A DNA stretch of 64,000 nucleotides from Streptomyces sp. HSG2 (GTDB lineage: Bacteria > Actinomycetota > Actinomycetes > Streptomycetales > Streptomycetaceae). The notes under the pieces were generated by a model. That model did not search any database and was not told the origin of the DNA. It worked only from the letters and a program-made list of their open reading frames with translations. Both the position numbers and the translations under genes were made by a program. Positions 28,706 through 37,331 of this stretch are shown in pieces (the stretch's first letter is position 1; the number at the start of each line of letters is the position of its first letter). The stretch spans positions 2,232,001-2,296,000 of the forward strand of contig NZ_CP066801.1 in assembly GCF_016598575.1 (NCBI RefSeq). The letters run 5' to 3'.

Positions 28706-28754
28706 CGTCAACCCATGGTTGACGCGAAAGAGGGGTGCAACCTACGGTTGACAC
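28706..28754 (+). promoter_or_regulatory. Promoter with two overlapping palindromic operators, leaderless
   Basis: TTGACG (-35, 28719-28724) and TACGGT (-10, 28743-28748) are separated by 18 bp, and the ATG at 28755 follows 6 nt later. GTCAACC-CAT-GGTTGAC (28707-28723) covers the -35, and CAACC-TAC-GGTTG (28738-28750) covers the -10, with centres 29 bp apart. A TTGACG also faces the divergent gene (28711-28706). Confidence 0.65.
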
Positions 28755-29549
28755 ATGACCGAACACGCGAACCCCACGCCTTCCGTCATCGCCCCCACCG
28801 TGCGCCTGGACGACCTGATCACGGCCATCCGCCGGTCGCACCCGGCCCCTCTGGACCAACTGGAGGACGCGGTCCTGGCCGCCGAATACCTGACCGACAT
28901 GGCCGACCACCTCATCGGCCACTTCGTGGACCAGGCCAGGCGCTCGGGCGCCTCCTGGACCGAGATCGGCGGCCGGATGGGCGTCACCCGGCAGGCCGCC
29001 CAGAAGCGCTTCGTCCCCAAGGAACCGAGCAGTCCCGAACAGGAACCGGGCTTCGGCCGCTTCACCCCGCGCGCCCGGGGCGTGGTGGCCGCCGCTCACG
29101 AAGAGGCCAGGGCCGCCGGCGCCACCGAGGGGCTCCCCGCCCACCTGCTCCTCGGCTTGCTGCGCGAACCCGGAGGGTTGGCCGCTCAGGCCATCGCCGC
29201 GCAGCACGTCTCCCCCGACGCCGTCCGGGAGGCGGCCCGGGCCACACTCCCGACGGCGGACCCGGAGGCGCCGGCGGTGGTGCCCTACGGCGCCGGGGCG
29301 CGAAAGGTCCTGGAACTGTGCACCAGGGAGGCGCTCCGCCTGGGCCACCACCACGTCGGCACCGAGCACCTGCTCCTCGCCTTGCTGGAGCACGAGAACG
29401 GCCGGGGCCCGCTCGGCGGGCTCGGCGTCGCCAAGGAACCGGTCGAGCGCCACATCACCGACACCCTCGCTCTGCTGACCCGGCCCGAGACCGCGACACC
29501 GGCGGACTCGGCCTCCGGCCGCCCGCCGCGGACCGGGCAGGACACCTGA
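28755..29549 (+). CDS. HTH plus Clp N-terminal-domain regulator
   Basis: A 264-residue protein. Residues 15-85 form a helix-turn-helix with SGASWTEIGGRMGVTRQAAQKRF. Residues 98-240 hold two Clp-N (double-Clp-N) repeats: FTPRARGVVAAAHEEARA / LPAHLLLGLLREPGG and YGAGARKVLELCTREALRLGHHHVGTEHLLLALLEHENG (quoted by parts). There is no ATPase domain, so it is not a chaperone; Clp-N repeats bind adaptors or substrates, here coupled to DNA binding. The operator pair over its own promoter suggests autoregulation. Confidence 0.85.
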   Translation: MTEHANPTPSVIAPTVRLDDLITAIRRSHPAPLDQLEDAVLAAEYLTDMADHLIGHFVDQARRSGASWTEIGGRMGVTRQAAQKRFVPKEPSSPEQEPGFGRFTPRARGVVAAAHEEARAAGATEGLPAHLLLGLLREPGGLAAQAIAAQHVSPDAVREAARATLPTADPEAPAVVPYGAGARKVLELCTREALRLGHHHVGTEHLLLALLEHENGRGPLGGLGVAKEPVERHITDTLALLTRPETATPADSASGRPPRTGQDT

Positions 29550-29737
29550 CGGGCCACACGCGAGGTCCGCCCGGCGCGGCGGTTCGTCGGCCGGGCCTCC
29601 GCCGCGGCGTCCGCGCCGACACCCCTCCGCCGGACGGGGGACAGGCGTTCCTCCCGGTACGGGGACGGTGAGGGGACGAGGGGTTACCGCCCTGGCTGAG
29701 AAGTTGGAGACCGTACGAACCCGAGCGAGGAGACGAA

Positions 29738-29926
29738 ATGCGCGACAACCAGATCACCCACCGAGTCATCGCCCTCACCCACGCGGAACTGCGCGAGGAC
29801 GACGACGGCTCGATGGTTCCGCACGGTGTGCCGACGGCTTCCCTGGGTGCCGCTATTGTCGGCGTGAGCGTCGCAGCCGTATTCGGAATCTGCGTCGCCT
29901 CCGCGGTCATCGCCAATATCGACTGA
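29738..29926 (+). CDS. 62-residue peptide with hydrophobic C-terminal half (possible RiPP precursor or membrane microprotein)
   Basis: A strong ribosome site (GAGGAGA) lies just before the ATG, and codon use is normal for the genome. Residues 1-25 are charged and polar (ALTHAELREDDDGSM). Residues 31-59 are hydrophobic (VPTASLGAAIVGVSVAAVFG then ICVASAVIA) with one Cys, several Ser and a Thr. This leader-plus-hydrophobic-core layout is seen in ribosomal peptides, but equally in single-span microproteins. No modification enzyme is adjacent; an MFS exporter gene is convergent 113 bp away. I do not recognise the family. Confidence 0.6.
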   Translation: MRDNQITHRVIALTHAELREDDDGSMVPHGVPTASLGAAIVGVSVAAVFGICVASAVIANID

Positions 29927-30039
29927 GGTCGGACCGACCAGCCCGGCTGCCCGCCCCGCGTCCTCACCGCGCGAGGGCGGTTCGGCCGTGGGATGACCGA
30001 GGCACCGGGCGAGTGGCCCCGCGCCACGAGCGGTGCCGC

Positions 30040-31491
30040 TCAACCGCCGTTCGTGTCCGCGGCGGTCGTGCGCGGCATCAGGCGCTCGGCGAGCAGCCCG
30101 AGGGCGACCCCGGCGGCCGCGCTCCCCACCGCCATCCACCGCAGAAGCCCGTCCACGGAGCCCCCGAGGCCCACGTGCTCGGCCCGCACCTCGATGAAGG
30201 TCGCCCCCGCGGCGACGCAGAGACCGGCCACACCGATCACGATCGCCAGCTCCACGCCGGACGCCTGACCGGCCCGCTCGACGGGGACCACCACCTGGGT
30301 GCCGATGCTGCCCAACGCCCAGCCCATGCCGTACCCGAAGCCGGTCAGCGCCAGCCCCGGCAGGTAGGCACCGAGCCCGCCGTCGAAGGACGCGACGAAC
30401 AGTCCGAGCGCGCCGACCAGGGTCGCCAGGGTCATGGTGCGAGGCATGTCGAAGCGCTCGCCGAGGCGGCCGGAGAGGGGGGCCGCCACGCCCGCGGCGA
30501 CGGACGCGGCGAGGAACACCAGCCCCGACACCAGCGGGGAGTAGCCGTCCACCTCCTGGAGCTGGATCGTGAAGCCGTACATGGCCACGACGAAGGCCAG
30601 GTTGGCGACCGTCGCCATCGCGGTGATGATCACATAGGGCTTGTTGCGGAACAGGTCGAGCGCCACCAGCGGCCAGCGTGCCACCCGCTCCCTGAGCACG
30701 AACAGGACCAGCAGCAACACCCCCACCACCGCGAGTCCGGCGACCACGCCGCCCGGCCAGTCCGTGGAACGGTCGACCGCGTAGGTGACGACCGCGATGC
30801 CGAGGGCGACGGCGAGGACGCCCGGCAGGTCGATCGAGCGGGGCACGGTGGTGTCGCGCGACTCGCGCACCCCGAGGATCACGACGGCGATGGCCACGGC
30901 GCAGGTCGGGACATTGAACAGCAGGACGACCCGCCAACTCAGCAGTTGGGTGACCCCACCGCCGAACACCGGCCCGAGCGCCAGCGCCACGGCACCGATC
31001 CCGTAGGCGTCGCCGATGGCGCGCATGGTGCGTTCGGGTGGATAGGCGTCCGTGATGACGGCGATGGCGAGAGGGAAGAGGATGCCGGCGCCGACCCCCT
31101 GGACGATGCGCATCACGATGATCACTCCGGCCTCGGAGGACAGCCCCGCGGCGAGCGAGGAGAGACCGAACACCGCCAGACCGACGAGCAGCATCCGTCG
31201 ACGACCCAGGATGTCCCCCAGTCTGCCTCCCGGGATGAGCACCGCGGCGATCGCGAGCATGTACCCGCTGATCACCCACTGCAACGAGGTGGTCGTTGTG
31301 CCCAACTCGGTGGCCATGCGCGGCAGCGCCAGGTTGAGCGCGAGGAAGTCGAGCTGGACGACGAAGATGCAGAGGGAGGACGCCACCAGGGTGAGGGCCG
31401 GACGGGGGTGCGCCCGTCGGGGATCGTGGCCGCCGGGGCCGGCCCCTCGCCCCTTACCGTGCCGCCTCGGGTGACGGTGTCCGAACCGCAT
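30040..31491 (-). CDS. MFS transporter, DHA2 (EmrB/QacA) drug-export type
   Basis: A 483-residue protein with about 14 membrane segments. DHA signatures: LDFLALNLALPRMATELG (motif D1), GGRLGDILGRRRMLL (motif A) and a motif C-like GPVFGGGVTQLLSWRVVLLFNVP. These proton-driven exporters expel drugs, dyes or the cell's own antibiotics. It starts at an ATG at 31491. The N-terminal 25 residues are unusually His/Arg/Gly-rich. A second MFS gene lies divergently 313 bp away, and no TetR-type regulator accompanies the pair. Confidence 0.88.
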   Translation of the reverse strand: MRFGHRHPRRHGKGRGAGPGGHDPRRAHPRPALTLVASSLCIFVVQLDFLALNLALPRMATELGTTTTSLQWVISGYMLAIAAVLIPGGRLGDILGRRRMLLVGLAVFGLSSLAAGLSSEAGVIIVMRIVQGVGAGILFPLAIAVITDAYPPERTMRAIGDAYGIGAVALALGPVFGGGVTQLLSWRVVLLFNVPTCAVAIAVVILGVRESRDTTVPRSIDLPGVLAVALGIAVVTYAVDRSTDWPGGVVAGLAVVGVLLLVLFVLRERVARWPLVALDLFRNKPYVIITAMATVANLAFVVAMYGFTIQLQEVDGYSPLVSGLVFLAASVAAGVAAPLSGRLGERFDMPRTMTLATLVGALGLFVASFDGGLGAYLPGLALTGFGYGMGWALGSIGTQVVVPVERAGQASGVELAIVIGVAGLCVAAGATFIEVRAEHVGLGGSVDGLLRWMAVGSAAAGVALGLLAERLMPRTTAADTNGG

Positions 31492-31804
31492 GGCTGGCTC
31501 CCACTTTCCGTACCGACCGCCCGCCCGGCGGACCGGTCGGGCGCCCCGGCGCCGACGGTCGGGGACCGGCGGCGGCGCCGGGAGAGGAGGACGGCGCCCA
31601 TCTTCGCCCAGGAGACGGCCCGAGGACGTTCTCCGGGGTTCCTCCGCATGTCCCCCTCCACCACCAGGGGCCCGGCGACGGGAGGGCCCAGAGCCCGAGC
31701 CGGCCGGACTGTCCCGACGCCCCGGGCGGGAACGCCCGGCACACGACCGCTTCGAGACCGTGTCCCACCGGGGGATGGAGTCGCCGCAGGTCTACCGTGT
31801 GACG
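31492..31804. other. Divergent intergenic region between two MFS genes
   Basis: These 313 bp contain no supported gene. The only signal is TACCGT at 31793-31798, 6 nt before the chosen GTG of the downstream MFS gene. No inverted repeat resembling a TetR operator was found. Confidence 0.5.
31793..31804 (+). promoter_or_regulatory. -10 hexamer TACCGT for a possible leaderless MFS start
   Basis: TACCGT at 31793-31798, 6 nt, then GTG at 31805. There is no -35 match and two other in-frame starts lie upstream, so this is the weakest of the leaderless candidates. Confidence 0.3.
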
Positions 31805-33388
31805 GTGCCTCGGAGAAGTGGACACCAACGCGCCCGGTGGACCCGGACGCAGGTGCTGACCGTCTTCACCACCGGGCTCGGCCTCTCCATGGTCTTCCTC
31901 GACGCCCTGATCGCCAACGTGGCGCTGCCGGACATCCAGCGGGACTTCGGGGTGGGCGAGGCAGGGCTCCAGTGGGTGGTCGCCGCCTACTCCATCGGTA
32001 TGGCCGTCTTCATCATGGCCGGGGCCACCACGGCCGACCGTTTCGGACGCCGGCTCCTCTTCCTGATCAGCGTCTCCGTCTTCACCGCCGCCTCGGTGGC
32101 CGCCGGGCTCGCCCCGAGCCTCACCCTGCTGGCCATCGCCCGCGCCGTCCAGGGCATCGCCGCGGCGACGGTGACGGTGACGTCGCTGGCCCTGGTGAGC
32201 GCGGCGTTCGACGACGTCGGGGAGCGGGCGAAGGCGATCGGCCTGTGGACCGGGGTGGCCAGCTTCGCCACCGCTCTCGGACCGACGGTGGGCGGGGTCC
32301 TGACGCAGACCGTCAGTTGGCGCGCGGTGTTCATGGTCAACGTGCCCGGCGGGGTGGCCGTCCTCGTGTTGACCCTCCGCCACGTCGTGGAGTCCCGGGA
32401 GAGCCGGCCCCGCGGGTTCGACTGGGGCGGGCAGCTGCTGTTCATCGTGGCCATCGGGGCGCTGTCCTACGGCCTGATCGAGGGCCAGAGCGCCGGGTGG
32501 GCGTCGACACTGATCCTCACCCTGTTGGCGGTCGGAGCGGTCGGACTCGCCGCCTTCGCCTGGTACGAGTACCGGAACCCGGACCCGATGATGGACGTCC
32601 GGCTCTTCGGCCGCCGCGTCTACGCGGTGGGCATCGCCACGATCCTGTCCGCGTTCTTCGGCGCGTACGGGATGCTGTTGATCGTCACGCAGTACTTCCA
32701 GAACATCGAGGGATACACGCCGGAGGAGGCCGGGCTGCTCATCCTCCCGTTCTCCTTCAACATCATGCTGCTCTCGCCCATCTCGGGGCGGCTGGTCGCG
32801 CGGTACGGGTCGCTGCGGATCGCGAGGATCGGGCAACCCCTGCTGGTCGCGGGGCTCGTCGTCGTCATCGTCGGAATGCCCCTGTCGCTGGCCGTGGTCG
32901 CCGCCGGTCTGTTCGTCTGCGGAGCCGGTGTGGCCCTGCTGGCCACCCCCGTGACCGCCCTCGCGATGAGCGCGGTGCCCTCGGACCGCGCGGGCATGGC
33001 CTCGGGCATCATGAGCGCGCAACGGGCGATCGGCTCGACCTTCGGCTTCGCCGTCCTGGGCAGCATCCTGGCCGTCTGGCTGGGCAGCACGCTCGACGAC
33101 CGGCTGAACGACGTGGTGCCGGACGCCGAGGCCCGACAGGCGATCGTCGATCAGATCATCGACGACGCCAACCCCCGCGCATACGCCGCCGAGGTCGGGC
33201 CGGGCCGGGCGCTGTCGTCGCCGGCTCCCGGCCAGACCGAGGCCATCGCCGAGGCGGCCAAGCAGGACTTCGTGGAGGGGTGCCAGGTGAGCATCGCGTT
33301 CGGTGCCGCGCTGTGCGCGCTCACGATGGTCTCGCTGTGGAGGACCACCGGGGTGGCCCGGGGCGGGTCGCCGGAGCGACCCGCCTGA
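31805..33388 (+). CDS. MFS transporter, DHA2 (EmrB/QacA) type
   Basis: A protein of about 527 residues with 14 predicted membrane segments. MVFLDALIANVALPDIQRDF (motif D1 region, abbreviated LDALIANVALP), ADRFGRRLLFL (motif A) and GPTVGGVLTQTVSWRAVFMVN (motif C, abbreviated) place it in the drug:H+ antiporter-2 group. The start is uncertain: GTG 31805 fits a leaderless TACCGT promoter, while GTG 31760 or ATG 31776 would add 10-15 residues. Sequence similarity to the divergent MFS gene is only at family level, so this is not a recent duplication. Confidence 0.87.
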   Translation: MPRRSGHQRARWTRTQVLTVFTTGLGLSMVFLDALIANVALPDIQRDFGVGEAGLQWVVAAYSIGMAVFIMAGATTADRFGRRLLFLISVSVFTAASVAAGLAPSLTLLAIARAVQGIAAATVTVTSLALVSAAFDDVGERAKAIGLWTGVASFATALGPTVGGVLTQTVSWRAVFMVNVPGGVAVLVLTLRHVVESRESRPRGFDWGGQLLFIVAIGALSYGLIEGQSAGWASTLILTLLAVGAVGLAAFAWYEYRNPDPMMDVRLFGRRVYAVGIATILSAFFGAYGMLLIVTQYFQNIEGYTPEEAGLLILPFSFNIMLLSPISGRLVARYGSLRIARIGQPLLVAGLVVVIVGMPLSLAVVAAGLFVCGAGVALLATPVTALAMSAVPSDRAGMASGIMSAQRAIGSTFGFAVLGSILAVWLGSTLDDRLNDVVPDAEARQAIVDQIIDDANPRAYAAEVGPGRALSSPAPGQTEAIAEAAKQDFVEGCQVSIAFGAALCALTMVSLWRTTGVARGGSPERPA

Positions 33389-33440
33389 CGGAGACGCCCG
33401 CGCGGCCTCGCCTCCCGGGGCCGATGCGCGATCCGGGCGG

Positions 33441-34589
33441 TCAGGGCCGGCGTGTCGAGGCGAGCGGGCGCCGTTCGGCGGAGTGCGGCCCCGGGACGGA
33501 CGCCCGAGGCGGCCGACGCGGGAGTTCTCCCCGCTCGCCGTCTTCCGCCCGAAACAGCCACGGCAGCCTCGGCTGGACGACCGGGCGGGCGAGCCGACGA
33601 ACCGGGGCCGACGCGAGCAGCATCGACAGGGCCACCGCCAGGACCACCACCAGTCCCTGTTCCCACCACGGCCCCACCCAGTCCATCCCCCACCAGCGCA
33701 ACACCGGTCGCAGCACCAGCGGATGCAACACGTAGACATAGAGGCCACCGGCGCCGAGGTACGTCACCCACGGGAGTCGCCGGCGCGGCACCGCACGGAC
33801 GAAGGCGAGCGCGATCACGGTCCCGCAGAGCAGCACCCCCGCACGGATCGTCCAGGCCCAGGGCAGGGACGTGGGATGGCCGGCGTCGTAGGGGCCGCTC
33901 ATCCGGAGCCAGCCGAACGACACGTCGTGGCGGACGTACCAGGCCGAGACGGCGGTGACCGCCAGAACCGAGACCGCGGCCGGTCCGCTCCACCGGGCCC
34001 GCATCAGCTCGTCCAGCGCTCCCTGCCGCAGCCTCCAGCCGACGACGAAGAAGGGGAGAAAGCACACCGTCCGCGACAGCGACAGCGAACCGTCGAAATC
34101 GGACAGGTATCCGACGACCAGGGCCGCCACCACGGACGTGGTCAACGGGTGGCGAAGCCGCGCGAGGCACGGGAGGCCCAACCGCCAGAAGAACAGGGAG
34201 AGAAGAAACCACAGGGCCCACGGCGGATCGACCACCTGGAAGCTCCAGTCGCCGTAGAACCAGCGCTGTTGCAGGGTGTGCAGGAGACCGATGAGCAGGT
34301 ACGGCACCAGGATCGACTCGACCAGCCGGCGCGCCCCCCTGGGGGTGAGGGTGTCGGCCCCGCTGAAGTAGCCCGCGACCATGACGAACACGGGGACGCG
34401 CAGCGCCCAGGTGGCGATCTGCAGCCAGCGCAGCCCGTCCCGGTCGGTGATCGTGTCGGTCGCGTGTCCGAGGACGACGAGGGTGCCCGACAGAAACCGG
34501 AGGTTGTCCCAGTGCGGGTCGCGGCTCTCGGCCGCCGCACCGCCCCGCGTTGATCCGAACCGTCGACTGCGCATCCCCACAAGATCCAT
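33441..34589 (-). CDS. Membrane acyltransferase (acyltransferase 3, OafA/YrhL-like)
   Basis: A protein of about 382 residues with ten or so membrane segments. It begins with the family signature RDPHWDNLRFLSGTLVVLGHATD, where the His is the proposed catalytic residue (seen in LVVLGHA). LYVYVLHPLVL and WWGMDWVGPWW are near the C terminus. Relatives O-acylate sugars, peptidoglycan or lipids. The start is uncertain: ATG 34589 was chosen, with ATG 34574 and an upstream extension also open. Tail-to-tail with the MFS gene at a 52-bp distance. Confidence 0.82.
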   Translation of the reverse strand: MDLVGMRSRRFGSTRGGAAAESRDPHWDNLRFLSGTLVVLGHATDTITDRDGLRWLQIATWALRVPVFVMVAGYFSGADTLTPRGARRLVESILVPYLLIGLLHTLQQRWFYGDWSFQVVDPPWALWFLLSLFFWRLGLPCLARLRHPLTTSVVAALVVGYLSDFDGSLSLSRTVCFLPFFVVGWRLRQGALDELMRARWSGPAAVSVLAVTAVSAWYVRHDVSFGWLRMSGPYDAGHPTSLPWAWTIRAGVLLCGTVIALAFVRAVPRRRLPWVTYLGAGGLYVYVLHPLVLRPVLRWWGMDWVGPWWEQGLVVVLAVALSMLLASAPVRRLARPVVQPRLPWLFRAEDGERGELPRRPPRASVPGPHSAERRPLASTRRP

Positions 34590-34751
34590 CACCTCGACGT
34601 CCGCCCGCTGGACGCCAGGTGAACCCTCGTCGACGATCGCCCCGAGCGGAGACCGAAGGCCGCGCGGCCCTGCCCGCACGGAGGCGAGCGCGCCCCGCAA
34701 GCGTTCACCCCGGGGCGGGCGGCGCACACGCCTCCGGCGCCTCGCGGGTGT

Positions 34752-35603
34752 TCAGCCCACGCGCTGCATGGCCTTGCGCCGCCGCTCCGCGACCGCCGAC
34801 CCGGACTCGCGCCGGGCCATCCGGCGGAGCAGGGGCGGGGCGATCAGCAGCCCCGCGACCGACCAGACTCCCAACGCCACCAGCGTCCCGAGCCGCCGCC
34901 AGGAGCCGCCCACCTCGGCGACGACGGCGTCGGCGGGGAGCATCGCCGAACGAATGCCCAACCCGCTCCAGTAGATCGGGAAGAACTGCCCGACCGCCTG
35001 AAGCCACTCGGGCAGCCGAGTCAGCGGGACGTAGATCCCCGAGACGGCCACGAGCCCCATCACCGGCAGCATCAACAGTCCGACCGTCCGCGGATTGGTG
35101 ACGAGAGAACCGATCACCGCGCCCACCGGCAGGGTCGCCACCAGACTCAACGGCACCACCCACAGCAGCGTCAGCAACCCCGCGGCCCCCTGCCCGGCCA
35201 CTCCGTCCACCAGGAGCAGACCCGCCACGAGTGCCGGCAGCATCGAGGCCAGCGCCGTGCCGGACACCATCACGATCTTGCCGACCAAGTGCCCGACCAT
35301 CCCGTTCGGCACCGACTTGGCCCGCAGCAGCGTCCCGTCCTCCCGCTCGGCCGCCAGGATCTGGGCCATCGTGATCACGCCCGTGAAGACCAGCGTCATC
35401 CCGAGCAGACTCGGCAGGGCGAACGCCGCGACGGAGACCTCGGTACCCTTCAGCGAGTCGTCCCGGAAGAAGAACAGGGGCGCGATCAGCATGACCGTCC
35501 AGAGGGCGAATCCGAAGACGTCCTGCCCGTTGGTGAAGGTGTGACGCAGCTCCGTCACCCCTCGGCGCACCCCCACCCGCACCGCGTGCCACATCGGGTT
35601 CAT
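34752..35603 (-). CDS. ABC-2 type transporter permease
   Basis: A 283-residue permease with six hydrophobic segments: FALWTVMLIAPLFFF, FALPSLLGMTLVFTGVI, the GTALASMLPALVAGLLL region, a LLWVVPLSLVATLPVGAVI region, LLMLPVMGLVAVSGIYVPL and LVALGVWSVAGLLIAPPLL. The conserved AEREDGTLLRAKSVPN loop is typical of drug exporters of the DrrB group. The ATG at 35603 overlaps the stop of the ATPase gene (ATGA), so the two are coupled in one operon. It ends with a basic RRKAMQR tail. Confidence 0.88.
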   Translation of the reverse strand: MNPMWHAVRVGVRRGVTELRHTFTNGQDVFGFALWTVMLIAPLFFFRDDSLKGTEVSVAAFALPSLLGMTLVFTGVITMAQILAAEREDGTLLRAKSVPNGMVGHLVGKIVMVSGTALASMLPALVAGLLLVDGVAGQGAAGLLTLLWVVPLSLVATLPVGAVIGSLVTNPRTVGLLMLPVMGLVAVSGIYVPLTRLPEWLQAVGQFFPIYWSGLGIRSAMLPADAVVAEVGGSWRRLGTLVALGVWSVAGLLIAPPLLRRMARRESGSAVAERRRKAMQRVG

Positions 35604-36568
35604 CGCGCCCCCTCCCCCAAGCGTCGCACCGGACCGTCCTCGGGGACGATCCCCGCCTCCCACTCCCTGACCATCAACAGATAGGTGTCCTCCAGGCCGG
35701 CTCGGCGCACCTCCAGGTCGCCGATGGCCTCGCCGTGCTCCTCGAACAACCGGCGGACGAAGCCGGTGGGCTCTTCCGTCTCCCGGACGAAGGGCCGTCC
35801 CTGCCGCGTCCAGCGCACGGTGGCGCTCGCCGACGCCTGCCGGGAGAGTTCCTCGGCGGAGCCGTCCGCCACGATCCGGCCCCCGGCGAGAAGGAGGATG
35901 CGGTCCGCGAGTTTCTCCGCCTCGGCGAGGTCGTGCGTGGTCAGCAGGACCGTGGTGCGCTCGTCGGCCAGCCCCCGCACCAGACGGTGGAACTCGCTGC
36001 GCGCCTGCGGGTCCAAGCCGGCCGTGGGCTCGTCGAGGAAGAGCATCTCGGGCCTGCCCACGATGCCGATCGCCACGTCCAGACGGCGACGCTGCCCCCC
36101 GGACAGCGCTCCCACCCGCTGCCCCGCCTGCTCCGTCAGCCCGACGGCGGCAAGGAGTTCGTCGACGTCCCAGGGGCGCCGCACCGACGCCGTGGAGTAC
36201 GGCGCGTAGTACGCGCCCAGGTGGGCCAACAGCTCCCGCACGGCCCACTTGCCGTGATCGCGCCAGGACTGCAGCACCATGCCCAGCCGGGCCCGCCACC
36301 ACTCGTCGCCGGTGGCCGGGTCCACGCCGAGCACGGACACATGCCCGGAGGAACGCGCCCGGAACCCTTCGAGGATCTCGATGGTGGTGGTCTTCCCCGC
36401 CCCGTTCGGCCCGAGCAAGACGAGGACCTCCCCCCGCCGGGCCGTGAAGTCGACTCCGCGCAGCACCTGACGGTCTCGGTAGGACATCGTCAGGTCGCGC
36501 ACCTCGACGACCGCGTCGTCCGGCGGCGAACCACCTCGCCCGTCGATCGACGCTTCGGCTTCCGTCAT
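35600..36568 (-). CDS. ABC transporter ATP-binding protein (DrrA-type)
   Basis: A 322-residue ATPase. Walker A GPNGAGKTTT, Q-loop region LGMVLQSWRDHGKW, signature LSGGQRRRLD, Walker B MLFLDEPTAGLD and switch TTHDLAEAEKL are complete. The C-terminal 90 residues (WTRQGRPFVRETEEPT to LEDTYLLMV) are the extra domain of DrrA-like exporters. It pairs with the following permease to export a drug-like or lipid-like compound. ATG at 36568. Confidence 0.92.
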   Translation of the reverse strand: MTEAEASIDGRGGSPPDDAVVEVRDLTMSYRDRQVLRGVDFTARRGEVLVLLGPNGAGKTTTIEILEGFRARSSGHVSVLGVDPATGDEWWRARLGMVLQSWRDHGKWAVRELLAHLGAYYAPYSTASVRRPWDVDELLAAVGLTEQAGQRVGALSGGQRRRLDVAIGIVGRPEMLFLDEPTAGLDPQARSEFHRLVRGLADERTTVLLTTHDLAEAEKLADRILLLAGGRIVADGSAEELSRQASASATVRWTRQGRPFVRETEEPTGFVRRLFEEHGEAIGDLEVRRAGLEDTYLLMVREWEAGIVPEDGPVRRLGEGAR

Positions 36569-36678
36569 GGCACTCCCCCTCCGGCACCGCGCGGCCCGAC
36601 CCAGGCCGCCCTTCGGCCACGCGCCCGATCGGGGCGGCTGTCTCCCCGGGTCTCGACGGCCGCGCGCCGTCCCCCACT

Positions 36679-36690
36679 TGTCGTACGACA
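36679..36690. promoter_or_regulatory. Palindrome TGTCGTACGACA upstream of the ABC operon (candidate operator)
   Basis: A perfect 12-bp palindrome about 110 bp upstream of the ABC ATPase start. A minus-strand -10-like TAGAGT lies 15-20 bp further upstream, which would put the palindrome just inside the transcript. Such sites are usual for TetR-type repressors of ABC exporters, but no TetR gene is adjacent. Confidence 0.35.
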
Positions 36691-36837
36691 CGAGTAGTCG
36701 ACCTCGGACACTCTACTGAAGACACCCGCGCGTGGCCCGTCCCCACGCACCCGGCGGGCGCATGAGGCGAGACGCGTCACCACACACCGGGATAGCGTCG
36801 GCACACCATCAGACCGCCAACCCCCGACAACCCCACG

Positions 36838-37296
36838 GTGACTCATGAGCGCGTGCCTACGAGACCGGCGACCCCCGTAGTCGACACACACGTGATTCTG
36901 CGCGACGGCGATCACGTGCTGCTCTCCCAGCGCGGCGGCCCCTACGGCTACGGCCGGTGGCACGCCCCCTCGGGCAAACTGGACGCCGGCGAACCGCTCA
37001 CCGTAGGCGCCGCCCGCGAACTACGCGAGGAGACCGGCGTCGAGGTCCGGCCCGAACACCTACGACTCGTGCACGTCGTGCACCACAGGCAGGATGCGGC
37101 CAGTCAGCGGATCGGCTTGTTCTTCCTGGCGACCAGATGGACGGGCGAGCCGGTGAACCGTGAGCCCGAGAAGTGCCTCGCCCTGCGTTGGTGGTCGGTA
37201 CACGCGTTGCCCGTGGACATGATCGAGTACCCGGCCGCCGGACTGCGCGGATACCTCGGGAACGCGGAGCCGCTCACCGAGCACGGCTGGCCGTAG
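36838..37296 (+). CDS. NUDIX hydrolase
   Basis: A 152-residue protein. The NUDIX box is complete: G-KLDAG-E-PLTVGAA-RELREETGV (about residues 46-63), preceded by YGRWHAPSG. The fold cleaves nucleoside diphosphates linked to another group; the exact substrate cannot be told. The GTG at 36838 is the first start in frame. No ribosome site is seen, and a -10-like TAGCGT lies about 45 bp upstream. Confidence 0.88.
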   Translation: MTHERVPTRPATPVVDTHVILRDGDHVLLSQRGGPYGYGRWHAPSGKLDAGEPLTVGAARELREETGVEVRPEHLRLVHVVHHRQDAASQRIGLFFLATRWTGEPVNREPEKCLALRWWSVHALPVDMIEYPAAGLRGYLGNAEPLTEHGWP

Positions 37297-37331
37297 ACCG
37301 CGGCCGACCCCGCGCACTCGCCGTCCTGCCG

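Noticed and set aside
31492..33388. The two MFS genes as a recent duplication
   Set aside because: They share only family-level motifs and differ throughout, so a recent copy is not supported.
29668..33735. A 1,355-codon open frame on the plus strand
   Set aside because: It covers the antisense of one MFS gene and an alternative frame of the other; no recognisable domain or codon bias.
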